A model generated the notes under the pieces. It searched no databases. It was given only the letters and a program-made list of their open reading frames with translations, and had not been told where the DNA came from. A stretch of DNA of 64,000 nucleotides. It comes from Rhodanobacteraceae bacterium (lineage in GTDB: Bacteria; Pseudomonadota; Gammaproteobacteria; Xanthomonadales; Rhodanobacteraceae). This document shows positions 18,875-29,341 of this stretch, piece after piece. The position numbers and the translations under genes are program-made. Position 1 is the first letter of the stretch. Every line of letters begins with the position of its first letter. The DNA lies in NCBI GenBank assembly GCA_003142815.1, contig PLNP01000015.1, positions 1 through 64,000 of the forward strand. The letters are read 5' to 3'.

Positions 18875-19561
18875 TTGGCCACCACCTATTTCACCTCCGC
18901 GACGTTCAAGTTCCTGCGCGAACTCGCCGCGAACAACAACCGTACCTGGTTCGCCGCGAACAAACCGCGCTACGAGGACGTGCTGCGCCAGCCGTTCCTG
19001 CAGCTGATCGCCGACCTGCAGGCGCCGCTCGCGAGGATCAGCACGCACTACCGCGCCGATCCACGGCCCCAAGGCGGCTCGCTGTTCCGCATCCATCGCG
19101 ACACGCGCTTCGCGAACGACAAGACGCCGTACAAGACCTGGAGCGGAGCACGCCTCGCACACGAGCGCCGGCGCGAGATCGAGGCGCCCTCGTTCTACCT
19201 GCACATCCAGCCCCGCGACTGTTTCGCCGGCGGCGGGATCTGGCATCCGGAATCGTCGACACTGAAAAAGATTCGCGCCTTCCTCGCCGACAATCCGGCG
19301 GCATGGAAGAAGGCGACCCACGGGAAAGCATTCCGCGAACGTTTCGAGTTCTGGGGCGAGAGCCTCACACGTCCACCGCGCGGTTTCGATCCTGCGCACG
19401 AACTTATCGAGGATTTGAAGCGCAAGAGCTTCGCCGTCGGCCAGGGCTTTTCCGATGCGCTCGCCTGCTCGGACGAACTCAAACCTTTTGTCGTCGACAC
19501 GTTCAAGCACGTCGCGCCGATGATCGACTATCTCTGCGCGGCCGTCGAACTCGAGTTCTGA
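18875..19561 (+). CDS. DUF2461 domain protein
   Basis: A 228-residue cytoplasmic protein with the DUF2461 pattern: TSATFKFLRELAANNNRTWF at the start, FRIHRDTRFANDKTPYKTW near 70, and SFYLHIQPRDCFAGGGIWHP near 105. The biochemical function of the family is unknown. TTG 18875 is taken as start because the conserved region begins right after it. An upstream TTG at 18827 lies inside the repeat cluster and is unlikely. Confidence 0.75.
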   Translation: MATTYFTSATFKFLRELAANNNRTWFAANKPRYEDVLRQPFLQLIADLQAPLARISTHYRADPRPQGGSLFRIHRDTRFANDKTPYKTWSGARLAHERRREIEAPSFYLHIQPRDCFAGGGIWHPESSTLKKIRAFLADNPAAWKKATHGKAFRERFEFWGESLTRPPRGFDPAHELIEDLKRKSFAVGQGFSDALACSDELKPFVVDTFKHVAPMIDYLCAAVELEF

Positions 19562-19572
19562 CGCGGCGCGGG

Positions 19573-19688
19573 CTCCCTCCCCTTCAAGGGGTGGGCTGGG
19601 GCGGGATCGTGGTTTTCTGTCAAAACGTCACGGGCGCGGCAATGGCAACACCATCCCCACCCAACCCTCCTCTTGAAGGGGGAGGGCT
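19573..19688. repeat. palindromic CCCTCC...GGGGGAGGG repeats
   Basis: CTCCCTCCCCTTCAAGGGG at 19573 and CCCTCCTCTTGAAGGGGGAGGG ending near 19687 are related, partly palindromic units in the gap before the MFS gene. They are of the same style as the CCCTCTCCCC palindromes at 22, 31, 34 and 50 kb. Confidence 0.55.
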
Positions 19689-19841
19689 TGAGCGGTGGCG
19701 CCGCGGCATGCTGACCCTGTAGAGCCGCCAGGACACGCGCAGCTGCATCGCGCGCCTACACCTGCCCGCGTGAGCGAGCCGATCAGGGCGTCGACCGGTT
19801 CGCTTCCGCGCCGGCCGGCGAGTGTGTCAGGCTCGCCGCCC

Positions 19842-21011
19842 ATGCCATCGATCCCCGCCGCGCGTCTCGCCGGTTTCTATTTCGCCTACTACGCCGCTCT
19901 CGGTGCGTTCACACCGTACTGGAGCTTGTTCCTGAAGGCGCGCAGCCAGGACGTGGCCGCGATCGGCGTGCTGATGAGCCTGTGGTATGCGATGCGCGTC
20001 GTCGCACCGAGTTCGTGGAGCTGGCTCGCCACGCGCTCGCCGCAACCAGTGCGCTGGTTGCGCATCGGCTGCGCGATCACGCTGGCAAGTTTCGCGCTAT
20101 TCCTGCTGCCACTGGATTTCACCGGGCTGTTCGCCACGATGTGCGTGTTCTGTTTCGCCTGGAACGCGGTGATGCCGCAATTCGAGGCGATCACGTTGTC
20201 GCATCTCACGACCCGCAAAGCAACGATGTACGGGCGCATCCGTGTCTGGGGTTCGATCGGCTTCATCGTCGTCGTCGGCGTGCTCGGCCTCGTGTTCGAT
20301 CGCGTTGCGATCACGTGGCTTCCATTGCTGATGCTGCCGCTGTATGTCGGGCTGCTGGCGAGCAGCTTCGCGAACGACTACGGCGACGGCGTGGTCGCCG
20401 TCGACTGTTCCCCGGCACCGAACGGTTTCCGCGAACGTCTGGTTCACCGTGAGGTTCTCGTGTTCTTCCTCGTCGCGCTGCTCGCGCAGATCTCGTTCGG
20501 GCCGTACTACACGTTCTTCTCGCTGTACCTCGAGCAGCACGCGTACCGGCCGTCGGCGCTCGGTGCGTACTGGGCGATCGGCGTCGCCGCGGAAATCCTG
20601 ATGTTCCTTGCATCGGCGCGCGTACTCGCGCGCTGGGAAGCGACGCATGTCCTGATCGTCGCTCTGGTCTCGGCGGCGCTGCGCTGGTGGGTGACCGCGC
20701 TGTTTCCCGCGAACACCGTCCTGATGGTCGTCGCGCAGGTCACGCACGCACTCAATTTCGCCGCCTTCTTCGCGGCCTGCATGCAGTTGCTGGTGCGCTT
20801 CTTCCCAGGCCGCATGAACGGACATGCGCAGGGCCTCTACTACGGATTTTCGTCCGGTGTCGGCGGTGTTCTGGGTGCGTTGCTGGCCGGCTGGCTCTGG
20901 AAGATCGACAACGGTCGGCTTGCATTCCTCGTCGCCGGCGATGTTGCCGCGCTCGCCGCGATAGTCGCATTCATCGCCTTGCGACCCCGCGCGCTACAGC
21001 CTCCGATCTGA
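19842..21011 (+). CDS. MFS transporter of the HcaT/phenylpropionate-nucleoside type
   Basis: A 389-residue inner-membrane carrier with about 12 hydrophobic segments. The start AARLAGFYFAYYAALGAFTP and YWSLFLKA is characteristic of the MFS_1-like family that includes HcaT and nucleoside symporters. ATTRK-like loop text (LSHLTTRKATMYGRIRVWGS) marks the TM4-5 region. The substrate cannot be told. ATG 19842 is chosen as the first start giving the family N-terminus; the frame is open upstream through repeat DNA. Confidence 0.75.
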   Translation: MPSIPAARLAGFYFAYYAALGAFTPYWSLFLKARSQDVAAIGVLMSLWYAMRVVAPSSWSWLATRSPQPVRWLRIGCAITLASFALFLLPLDFTGLFATMCVFCFAWNAVMPQFEAITLSHLTTRKATMYGRIRVWGSIGFIVVVGVLGLVFDRVAITWLPLLMLPLYVGLLASSFANDYGDGVVAVDCSPAPNGFRERLVHREVLVFFLVALLAQISFGPYYTFFSLYLEQHAYRPSALGAYWAIGVAAEILMFLASARVLARWEATHVLIVALVSAALRWWVTALFPANTVLMVVAQVTHALNFAAFFAACMQLLVRFFPGRMNGHAQGLYYGFSSGVGGVLGALLAGWLWKIDNGRLAFLVAGDVAALAAIVAFIALRPRALQPPI

Positions 21012-21070
21012 AAGCCGGGCGCAAGGCACTCGGCTGACGCGTACTCGCAGGCGCAAGGCGACATCCGGAG

Positions 21071-22540
21071 TCAGGCGGATGCGAACGGAAATGCAAGCAC
21101 GCCGCGGATATCGTCGGTGCCGGCAAGGCTCATCAGCAATCGCTCAACCCCGAGTGCGACGCCCGCGCAGGCCGGCATGTCCGGCAACGCGGCAAGGAGG
21201 CGCCCGTCGATCGGCATCTCGTGCTGGCCACGCTCGCGTCGCCGTGCATTGTCGCGCTCGAAGCGCGCGCACTGTTCGGTCGCGTCAGTCAGTTCGTGAT
21301 AGCCGTTCGCGAGTTCGTGGCTGCCCAGGTACAACTCAAAGCGCTCGGCAACCGGCAGATCGCCATCGCGGATTTTTGCGAGCGCGCATTGCGTCGCCGG
21401 AAAATCATGGATCAGCGTGATGCGGTCGTGCGGAAATGCCGGCTGGATGCGATGCGTGATCAGCAGGTCGAGCCAATCGTCGCGGCCGAGGCCGGTCGCA
21501 TCGATGCGGAATTCGGCGAGTGGCACCTGCAGCGCCTCGATGCCTGCCGTGAACGGATCGACGCCGAGTTCATCGACGAACAGTTCGCGATAGGTGCGCT
21601 CGACGACACTCGCGCTACGCCCCACCAGCTGCAGCGCCGCACGGACGAGTTCGCACGTTTCGACCATCAGCCGCCGATGATCCCAACCGACGCGATACCA
21701 CTCCAGCATCGTGAACTCGGGATTGTGGCGCCGTCCGGATTCGCCGTTGCGGAACACGCGGCCGAGTTCATAGCAATCACCGACACCCGCAGCGAGCAGG
21801 CGCTTCATCGCGTGTTCGGGCGAGGTGCGCAGCCAGCGTTCGCGCGAGCCGGCGTCGACATGCCCAATGAATGTCGCGGTGAAACTCTCGATGTTCGGCT
21901 CCGTATTGCCGGCTTTGCTGAGGATCGGTGTCTCGACCTCGAGCACATTGCGCGCGGCGAAGAAATCGCGGATCAGCGCGTAGAGTCGTGCGCGCAGATG
22001 CAGGGCGGAAACGCGAGCGTTCGCAACTTCGTCGGAGGCACTTTTGTGTGCGTGCGTGCCCGCTATCTGTGGGCCCCGCCCCCTCACCCAGCCCTCTCCC
22101 CCAAGCTGCGCTTGGGGGAGAGGGCTATTTTCAGTCGCTTGCCGAGTTGAAGGCTCGCGGCTCGCTTCGCTCCCTCTCCCCCGGCGGAGCCGGGGGAGAG
22201 GGTTGGGGTGAGGCGGCGGGGATTCGGCCAGCGCGGCAACGATGGCTTCCAGTACGTCGTCGGTTCTTTCCAGCGCATCGTTATTCCAGAAGCGCAGCAC
22301 GCGAAAGCCGAGCGATTCGAGTGCGTGCGTGCGTTTCGCGTCATGGGCGTGCTGATCGAAATGGTGGCTGCCGTCGAGTTCGACGATCAAACGATGCTCG
22401 AGGCAGACGAAGTCCGCGATGCAACCGTCAAGCGGATGCTGGCGACGGAACTTCGCGCCGAGCTGATTCGCACGCAGGCGTGACCAGAGCCGCTGTTCGG
22501 CGTCGGTTTGCGCCTTGCGCAAGGCTTTTGCACGTTCCAT
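21071..22540 (-). CDS. epmA: DUF559 endonuclease-like domain fused through palindromic repeats to EpmA (EF-P lysyl-lysine ligase)
   Basis: The frame encodes 489 residues. Residues 1-110 are a complete DUF559 domain (EQRLWSRLRANQLGAKFRRQ, DFVCLEHRLIVELDGSHH, GFRVLRFWNNDALE). Residues about 112-153 are translated from two CCCTCTCCCC palindromes. Residues from about 165 are EpmA, the class-II-synthetase-like enzyme that attaches beta-lysine to elongation factor P (motif 2 around FRNGESGRRHNPEFTMLEWY, motif 3 GVALGVERLLM). EpmA alone has no ATG or TTG start near its conserved beginning. The only candidate is GTG 22087 inside a repeat, giving 338 residues. So either a real fusion protein is made or EpmA starts from repeat DNA. 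DUF559 genes often stand alone and spread with repeats. Confidence 0.8.
   Translation of the reverse strand: MERAKALRKAQTDAEQRLWSRLRANQLGAKFRRQHPLDGCIADFVCLEHRLIVELDGSHHFDQHAHDAKRTHALESLGFRVLRFWNNDALERTDDVLEAIVAALAESPPPHPNPLPRLRRGRGSEASREPSTRQATENSPLPQAQLGGEGWVRGRGPQIAGTHAHKSASDEVANARVSALHLRARLYALIRDFFAARNVLEVETPILSKAGNTEPNIESFTATFIGHVDAGSRERWLRTSPEHAMKRLLAAGVGDCYELGRVFRNGESGRRHNPEFTMLEWYRVGWDHRRLMVETCELVRAALQLVGRSASVVERTYRELFVDELGVDPFTAGIEALQVPLAEFRIDATGLGRDDWLDLLITHRIQPAFPHDRITLIHDFPATQCALAKIRDGDLPVAERFELYLGSHELANGYHELTDATEQCARFERDNARRRERGQHEMPIDGRLLAALPDMPACAGVALGVERLLMSLAGTDDIRGVLAFPFASA
22092..22202. repeat. two CCCTCTCCCC palindromes inside the DUF559-EpmA frame
   Basis: Palindrome one: CCCTCTCCCCCAAG (22092-22105) against CTTGGGGGAGAGGG (22111-22124), perfect 14-bp arms. 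Palindrome two: CCCTCTCCCCCGGC (22172-22185) against GCCGGGGGAGAGGG (22189-22202), perfect 14-bp arms. Both are read without a stop on the minus strand and form the linker between the two domains. Confidence 0.9.
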
Positions 22541-22872
22541 GCATTACCTCACGTCGGCGCAATCGGCGAGCGCTTCGCATTGCCGGAGCCCCGCCCCCTC
22601 ACCCAGCCCGTTGCTAGGCTCGTTCCTCGCCAAGCAACCCCCGGCCCTCGCGCCAGCGCTCGGGCGCTCAACCGCGCGCGAGTCAATGGCTCGCAAGCCG
22701 CGCGGTCTCGCCCCCCAGGCGAGCCTGGGGGAGAGGGTTAAACGAACTCCCTTTCCCCTAACGGTTTTCCCGTTGAGCGACAGGACCTCAAACGCACACC
22801 GACCTTCTCCCTCTCCCCCGACTGCGTTGGGAGAGAGGGTTGGGGTAAGGGGGTGGGGCTCCGGACGAGCGA
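22541..22872. repeat. repeat-filled gap between the DUF559-EpmA gene and ligA
   Basis: The 332 bases contain several CCCTCTCC-type units, for example CCCCCAGGCGAGCCTGGGGG near 22711 and CCTCTCCCCCGACTGCG...GGGAGAGGG near 22810-22840. They are separated by CCCCGCCCCCTCACCC and GGGGTAAGGGGGTGGGG at the flanks. No gene is seen. Confidence 0.7.
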
Positions 22873-25617
<2,745 letters not shown>

Positions 25618-25661
25618 TCACGTACCCGGAGGGTGGAAGGGGTGCCTTCCAGACGCCCTGT

Positions 25662-27314
25662 CTATGGATGCGCCTTCCGATCGGCATCGCGGGTCGCGCG
25701 GAATTCGGAATCCTTCGCCCAGTCCGGCCAGCGCTTCGAATTGGCGAGGTCGCTACCGAGCTTGTAGAGCAGCGGCAGATCGTGAGTCATGCCGGCGAAC
25801 GTCCAACTGGCCTGCCATTCGTCCGATGGCTGATGGTAATGAGTGGTGACGTATTCCTTTTGCGCGGCTTCGCCCGCGACGAGGCCGCCGTTGACCAGGT
25901 CATTGCCCGACCCGAACGAAAACGCGGGCACGCCGCGCTTGGCGAACGAGAAATGATCAGAGCGGAAGAAATGTCCGGCCTCCGGATGCGGATCAGTCGT
26001 GTAGGCCAGACCAAACGCGTTGCCATCCTTGATCAACTCGTCGAGCAGATCGGACTTCGCGCTGCCCGATGTCGTGAAGTTGCGCGCCGGATCTTTCGGG
26101 TTGAGTGCATCCATGTTGATCACCGCAACGGTCTTCGCCAGCGGATAGAGCGGCTTCGATGCGTAGTATTCGGAACCGAGCAGGCCCTTCTCCTCGGCGG
26201 TGACGTTGAGGAACACGACGGAACGCTCGGGCTTGAGCTGATGCGCGAACGCGCGACCGAGTTCGATCAGCGCCGCGGTGCCGGTCGCATTGTCGACCGC
26301 GCCGTTGTAGATCGTGTCGCCCTTCGCATCCGGCGCGCCGACGCCGAGATGATCCCAGTGTGCGCTGTAGATGACGGTTTCGTCCGGCCGCTTGCTGCCT
26401 TCGATGCGACCGACAATGTTGTGCGACGTGATCACGCTCGTGTCGACGGCGTAGGCGGCGGAGAACGTCTCATCCTTGAGCACGACGGGTTTGAATTCGC
26501 GTGTCTGCGCCACGCGTTTCTGCACCTCGAAATCGAGTCCTGCGCGCTGGAACAGGTCGACAGCAAGATCGTGCTGGATCCAGCCTTCGAGCTGCGGATG
26601 CACCGAGGCCGGGTTGTCGCGCACGATGTCGAACATCGTATTCGTGTTCGAGTTCTTCACGATCGCCCAGCCGTACGACGCCGGCGCGGTTTCGTGCACG
26701 ATCAGCAACCCGACCGCTCCGCGCTTCGCGGCTTCCTCGTATTTGTACGTCCAGCGGCCGTAGTAGGTCATCGCCTTGCCGCCGAAATCGCCCTTTCCGG
26801 TTTCGAAATCCGGATCGTTGATCAGCGCGATCGCGATCTTGCCGTGCAGATCGACGCCCTTGAAATCGTCCCAGTGACGCTCGGGCGCGCTCACCCCATA
26901 GCCGACGAAAACCAGCGGAGCGGACTTGATCGCAACGGATTTGGAGCCATCCATCGCGGCGCGCACTGCGATCTCGTTGCCCTGGGTCAGCACTTGCGAT
27001 CTGTCCACGAAGTTCAATGTCAACTTCGGTGCGCCCTTGATCTCGGCGCGGGCGAGCGGCACTGCCTGCGTCCACCCGCGTTTGCCATCCTTGAGATCGC
27101 CGCCCGGCTGCACACCCGCCGCCTTCATCTGCTCGACCACGTAAGCGACCGTCCTGGTCTCACCCGGCGTCGCCGGGCCGCGACCCTCGAACGCATCCGA
27201 CGACAAGGTCTTGACCTCGGCCGAGAGGCGATGGGCATCGAATGTCGGCGGGCCCGCCGCGAAGACGAGCGGGCAGGCGGACAAGGAAACGACTGCTGCA
27301 ATCCATGATTTCAT
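25662..27314 (-). CDS. M28 family zinc aminopeptidase, exported
   Basis: A 550-residue exported metallopeptidase. ATG 27314 begins a signal peptide (MKSWIAAVVSLSACPLVFAA). A protease-associated domain lies around 150-300. The metal-binding residues of clan MH are all visible: YSAHWDHLGVG, GAVDNATGTAAL, the acid pair in VTAEEKGLLGSEY, NMDALNP and FFRSDHFSFAKRGVP. It probably works in the periplasm or outside the cell on peptides. A start four codons upstream is possible. It is monocistronic by spacing. Confidence 0.88.
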   Translation of the reverse strand: MKSWIAAVVSLSACPLVFAAGPPTFDAHRLSAEVKTLSSDAFEGRGPATPGETRTVAYVVEQMKAAGVQPGGDLKDGKRGWTQAVPLARAEIKGAPKLTLNFVDRSQVLTQGNEIAVRAAMDGSKSVAIKSAPLVFVGYGVSAPERHWDDFKGVDLHGKIAIALINDPDFETGKGDFGGKAMTYYGRWTYKYEEAAKRGAVGLLIVHETAPASYGWAIVKNSNTNTMFDIVRDNPASVHPQLEGWIQHDLAVDLFQRAGLDFEVQKRVAQTREFKPVVLKDETFSAAYAVDTSVITSHNIVGRIEGSKRPDETVIYSAHWDHLGVGAPDAKGDTIYNGAVDNATGTAALIELGRAFAHQLKPERSVVFLNVTAEEKGLLGSEYYASKPLYPLAKTVAVINMDALNPKDPARNFTTSGSAKSDLLDELIKDGNAFGLAYTTDPHPEAGHFFRSDHFSFAKRGVPAFSFGSGNDLVNGGLVAGEAAQKEYVTTHYHQPSDEWQASWTFAGMTHDLPLLYKLGSDLANSKRWPDWAKDSEFRATRDADRKAHP

Positions 27315-27401
27315 GCGTGCGCCCATTGGCTAGTGTCATTGGATACTACTATGCGCGGAACATGCGCGCGTCCAGTCGCGTCAGCGAGAGCGCCAAAGCG
27401 C

Positions 27402-27575
27402 TCAGTCGTGATTACCGGTCTGCCGCTGCCGCGCGCGCCATGCGGCGAGCGCGACTTCGTAGCGTGCGAGCGCTGCTTCATGGATATCGAAAGCGCAGTT
27501 CACGCAGCCTTCGCCGCAGCAGTCTCCGGCAGCGGGTTCGACGGGGCGTTGCGGCGGCGGATCGGCATCAAGCAT
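27402..27575 (-). CDS. small oxidoreductase-like (PF09791-type) protein
   Basis: A 57-residue protein whose pattern PPPQRPVEPAAGDCCGEGC and VNCAFDIHEAALARYEVALA is that of the oxidoreductase-like N-terminal domain (CCGxGCxxCxFD). The cysteine pairs suggest a redox or metal site; the function is unknown. It starts 11 bases after the trxC stop on the same strand, so it is probably cotranscribed with thioredoxin 2. Confidence 0.65.
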   Translation of the reverse strand: MLDADPPPQRPVEPAAGDCCGEGCVNCAFDIHEAALARYEVALAAWRARQRQTGNHD

Positions 27576-27586
27576 GTGCGGACTCG

Positions 27587-28027
27587 TCAGCGCGAATGCG
27601 AGTGCGCCCAGCGTACGATCTGGTCGGTGCTTATCGCGCCGGATTGTCGCGCGATCTCGCGGCCCGATTGCAGCAACACCATCGTCGGAATACTGCGGAT
27701 CGCGAAGCGTGCGCCGAGCGCGGGCTCCGCCTCGGTGTCGACTTTGGCCAGTCGCAGGTCGGGTTCCAATTGCTTCGCTGCCGCCTCGAAATGCGGCGCC
27801 ATCGAGAGGCAAGGACCGCACCATGGCGCCCAGAAATCGACCAGCAAAGGCAGCTCGCTGCGCAGCGCATGCTGATCGAAACCCGCGGCGGTGAGCGCGA
27901 TCGGCTTGCCGACGAACATCGCTTGATGACAGCGGCCGCATTGCGGTGATTGCCCAAGACGCGAGCGCGGCGTGCGATTCATCGCGCCGCAGTGCGGGCA
28001 TGCAAGCAGGATCGGCGCGTCGTTCAT
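27587..28027 (-). CDS. trxC: thioredoxin 2
   Basis: A 146-residue protein-disulfide reductase. An N-terminal zinc site (C10-x2-C13 in ACPHCG, C30-x2-C33 in QCGRC) precedes the thioredoxin fold with active site WAPWCGPC (C70, C73) and the cis-proline in RSIPTMVLL. This layout is specific to TrxC rather than TrxA. It is followed by a small CCGxGC protein and preceded by a DUF6164 gene 13 bases upstream, all on the minus strand. Confidence 0.92.
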   Translation of the reverse strand: MNDAPILLACPHCGAMNRTPRSRLGQSPQCGRCHQAMFVGKPIALTAAGFDQHALRSELPLLVDFWAPWCGPCLSMAPHFEAAAKQLEPDLRLAKVDTEAEPALGARFAIRSIPTMVLLQSGREIARQSGAISTDQIVRWAHSHSR

Positions 28028-28040
28028 GCGGTCACCCTCT

Positions 28041-28406
28041 TCAGCGGGACATCAGGAATACTGGCAATGCGAGCAGCCCGAGCACGAACGCAATCGACAA
28101 CATGGCCACGAGGACCCGCATCGGGTCGTCGCGCACGACTGTCCAGATGGTCGCCGCGGTGCCGTCGCGCTTTGCGTCGATATACGCCGCGCGGGCACAT
28201 GACTGGCGTTCACGTTGATAATCGGCCATCAATCGCTGCGCGTCGGCAACAGCGGCATCATCCCTGATCCAGATCGCACCGGCCGATATGCCCCAGCGGC
28301 TTGGCGTCGTTTCGAAAAACGCAATCTTGTGCGCGTCGAGCATCGCACGCACCTCAGCCGCTTCGTCAGCAGGTACATCGCGCAGATTCAGCAGCGGAGT
28401 CGACAT
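28041..28406 (-). CDS. DUF6164-like small membrane protein
   Basis: A 121-residue protein. The N-terminal half (LLNLRDVPADEAAEVRAMLD, FFETTPSRWGISAGAIWI) is a conserved soluble domain of the DUF6164 type common in xanthomonads. The C-terminus has one membrane span (VLVAMLSIAFVLGLLALPVF). No function is known. ATG 28406 is preferred to the frame's first start at 28433. It stands 13 bases before trxC and may share its message. Confidence 0.6.
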   Translation of the reverse strand: MSTPLLNLRDVPADEAAEVRAMLDAHKIAFFETTPSRWGISAGAIWIRDDAAVADAQRLMADYQRERQSCARAAYIDAKRDGTAATIWTVVRDDPMRVLVAMLSIAFVLGLLALPVFLMSR

Positions 28407-28564
28407 GGCCTCATGATAGCGGCAGGATCGCACACGAGACCGATTCCCGAATCACGTTTACGTGAATCGGCTCGACATAACGCGACCCTCGTTGCACCAG
28501 AATCCTTGCGATAGCCGGCAAAGTCGGCACGCGCATTCCTCCAGCCGTTCTTTCGGCACTTCCG

Positions 28565-29305
28565 ATGACTGAACTTGTTGCGCCCGTGGAACCGATCCGC
28601 CTCGCCAAGCGCGTCGTCGCCCTAGCGCGTTGCTCGCGAAGCAAAGCGGAACAATTGATCGAGGGCGGCTGGGTGTCGGTGGATGGCATCACCGTCGAGG
28701 AACCGCAATTCATGGTCGCGGGCCAGGTTGTGGCGATCGATCCCGCCGCGACACCGACCACGCTGGAACCGGCGACCCTGCTGCTGCACAAACCGGCCGG
28801 CGTGGAATTTCTGGCAGGTCCACACGCGGCCCTGTCGCTGGTCACGCCGGCTACCCAATCGGCACTCGACGACTCCGGCATTCGCAAGCTGAAGCGGCAC
28901 CTGGTGCGGCTCACTCCGCTGATGCCATTGGAGCGTGAGGCCAGCGGCTTGATGGTGCTCAGCCAGAACCCCGGCATCGCGCGCAAGTTGATGGAGGATG
29001 GGCATCACATCGAGCAGGAGTTCATCGTCGAAGTGACCGGCGCAATTGCTCCCTACGGCCTGTTTCGCCTCAATCAGGGGCTCAGCTACAACGGCCGCGA
29101 GTTGCTCCCGTGCAAGGTCAGTTGGCAGAACGAAATCCGCCTGCGCTTCGCCATCAAGGCGGTGCAGCCGGGTCAACTGCGCGACATGTGCGCACAGGTC
29201 GGGCTCGACATCGTCGCGATGAAACGCATCCGGATAGGCCGCATTGCATTGGGCAAGATGGCGCCGGGCGAATGGCGCCATCTTCCACCGGGCGGACGAT
29301 TCTAG
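28565..29305 (+). CDS. RsuA/RluB-family pseudouridine synthase-like protein with altered catalytic position
   Basis: A 246-residue protein with an N-terminal S4 RNA-binding domain (RLAKRVVALARCSRSKAEQL) and the RsuA-type catalytic fold (LLHKPAGVEF, NQGLSYNGRELLP). The family's motif R-L-D-x-D-T/S-x-G-L is here LMPLEREASGLMVL. The essential aspartate is replaced by Glu123 and the preceding Arg by Pro. It may bind rRNA without modifying it, or have low activity. Upstream is a short divergent gap with the DUF6164 gene. Confidence 0.75.
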   Translation: MTELVAPVEPIRLAKRVVALARCSRSKAEQLIEGGWVSVDGITVEEPQFMVAGQVVAIDPAATPTTLEPATLLLHKPAGVEFLAGPHAALSLVTPATQSALDDSGIRKLKRHLVRLTPLMPLEREASGLMVLSQNPGIARKLMEDGHHIEQEFIVEVTGAIAPYGLFRLNQGLSYNGRELLPCKVSWQNEIRLRFAIKAVQPGQLRDMCAQVGLDIVAMKRIRIGRIALGKMAPGEWRHLPPGGRF

Positions 29306-29341
29306 CGCGCGTATCCGTCACGCCGTCATCCAGTCACGCCA

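Noticed and set aside
22541-22872. Possible CRISPR array because of regularly repeated GGGGGAGAGGG units
   Set aside because: Units are palindromes of varied spacing and sequence without uniform repeats or unique spacers, and no cas gene is present.
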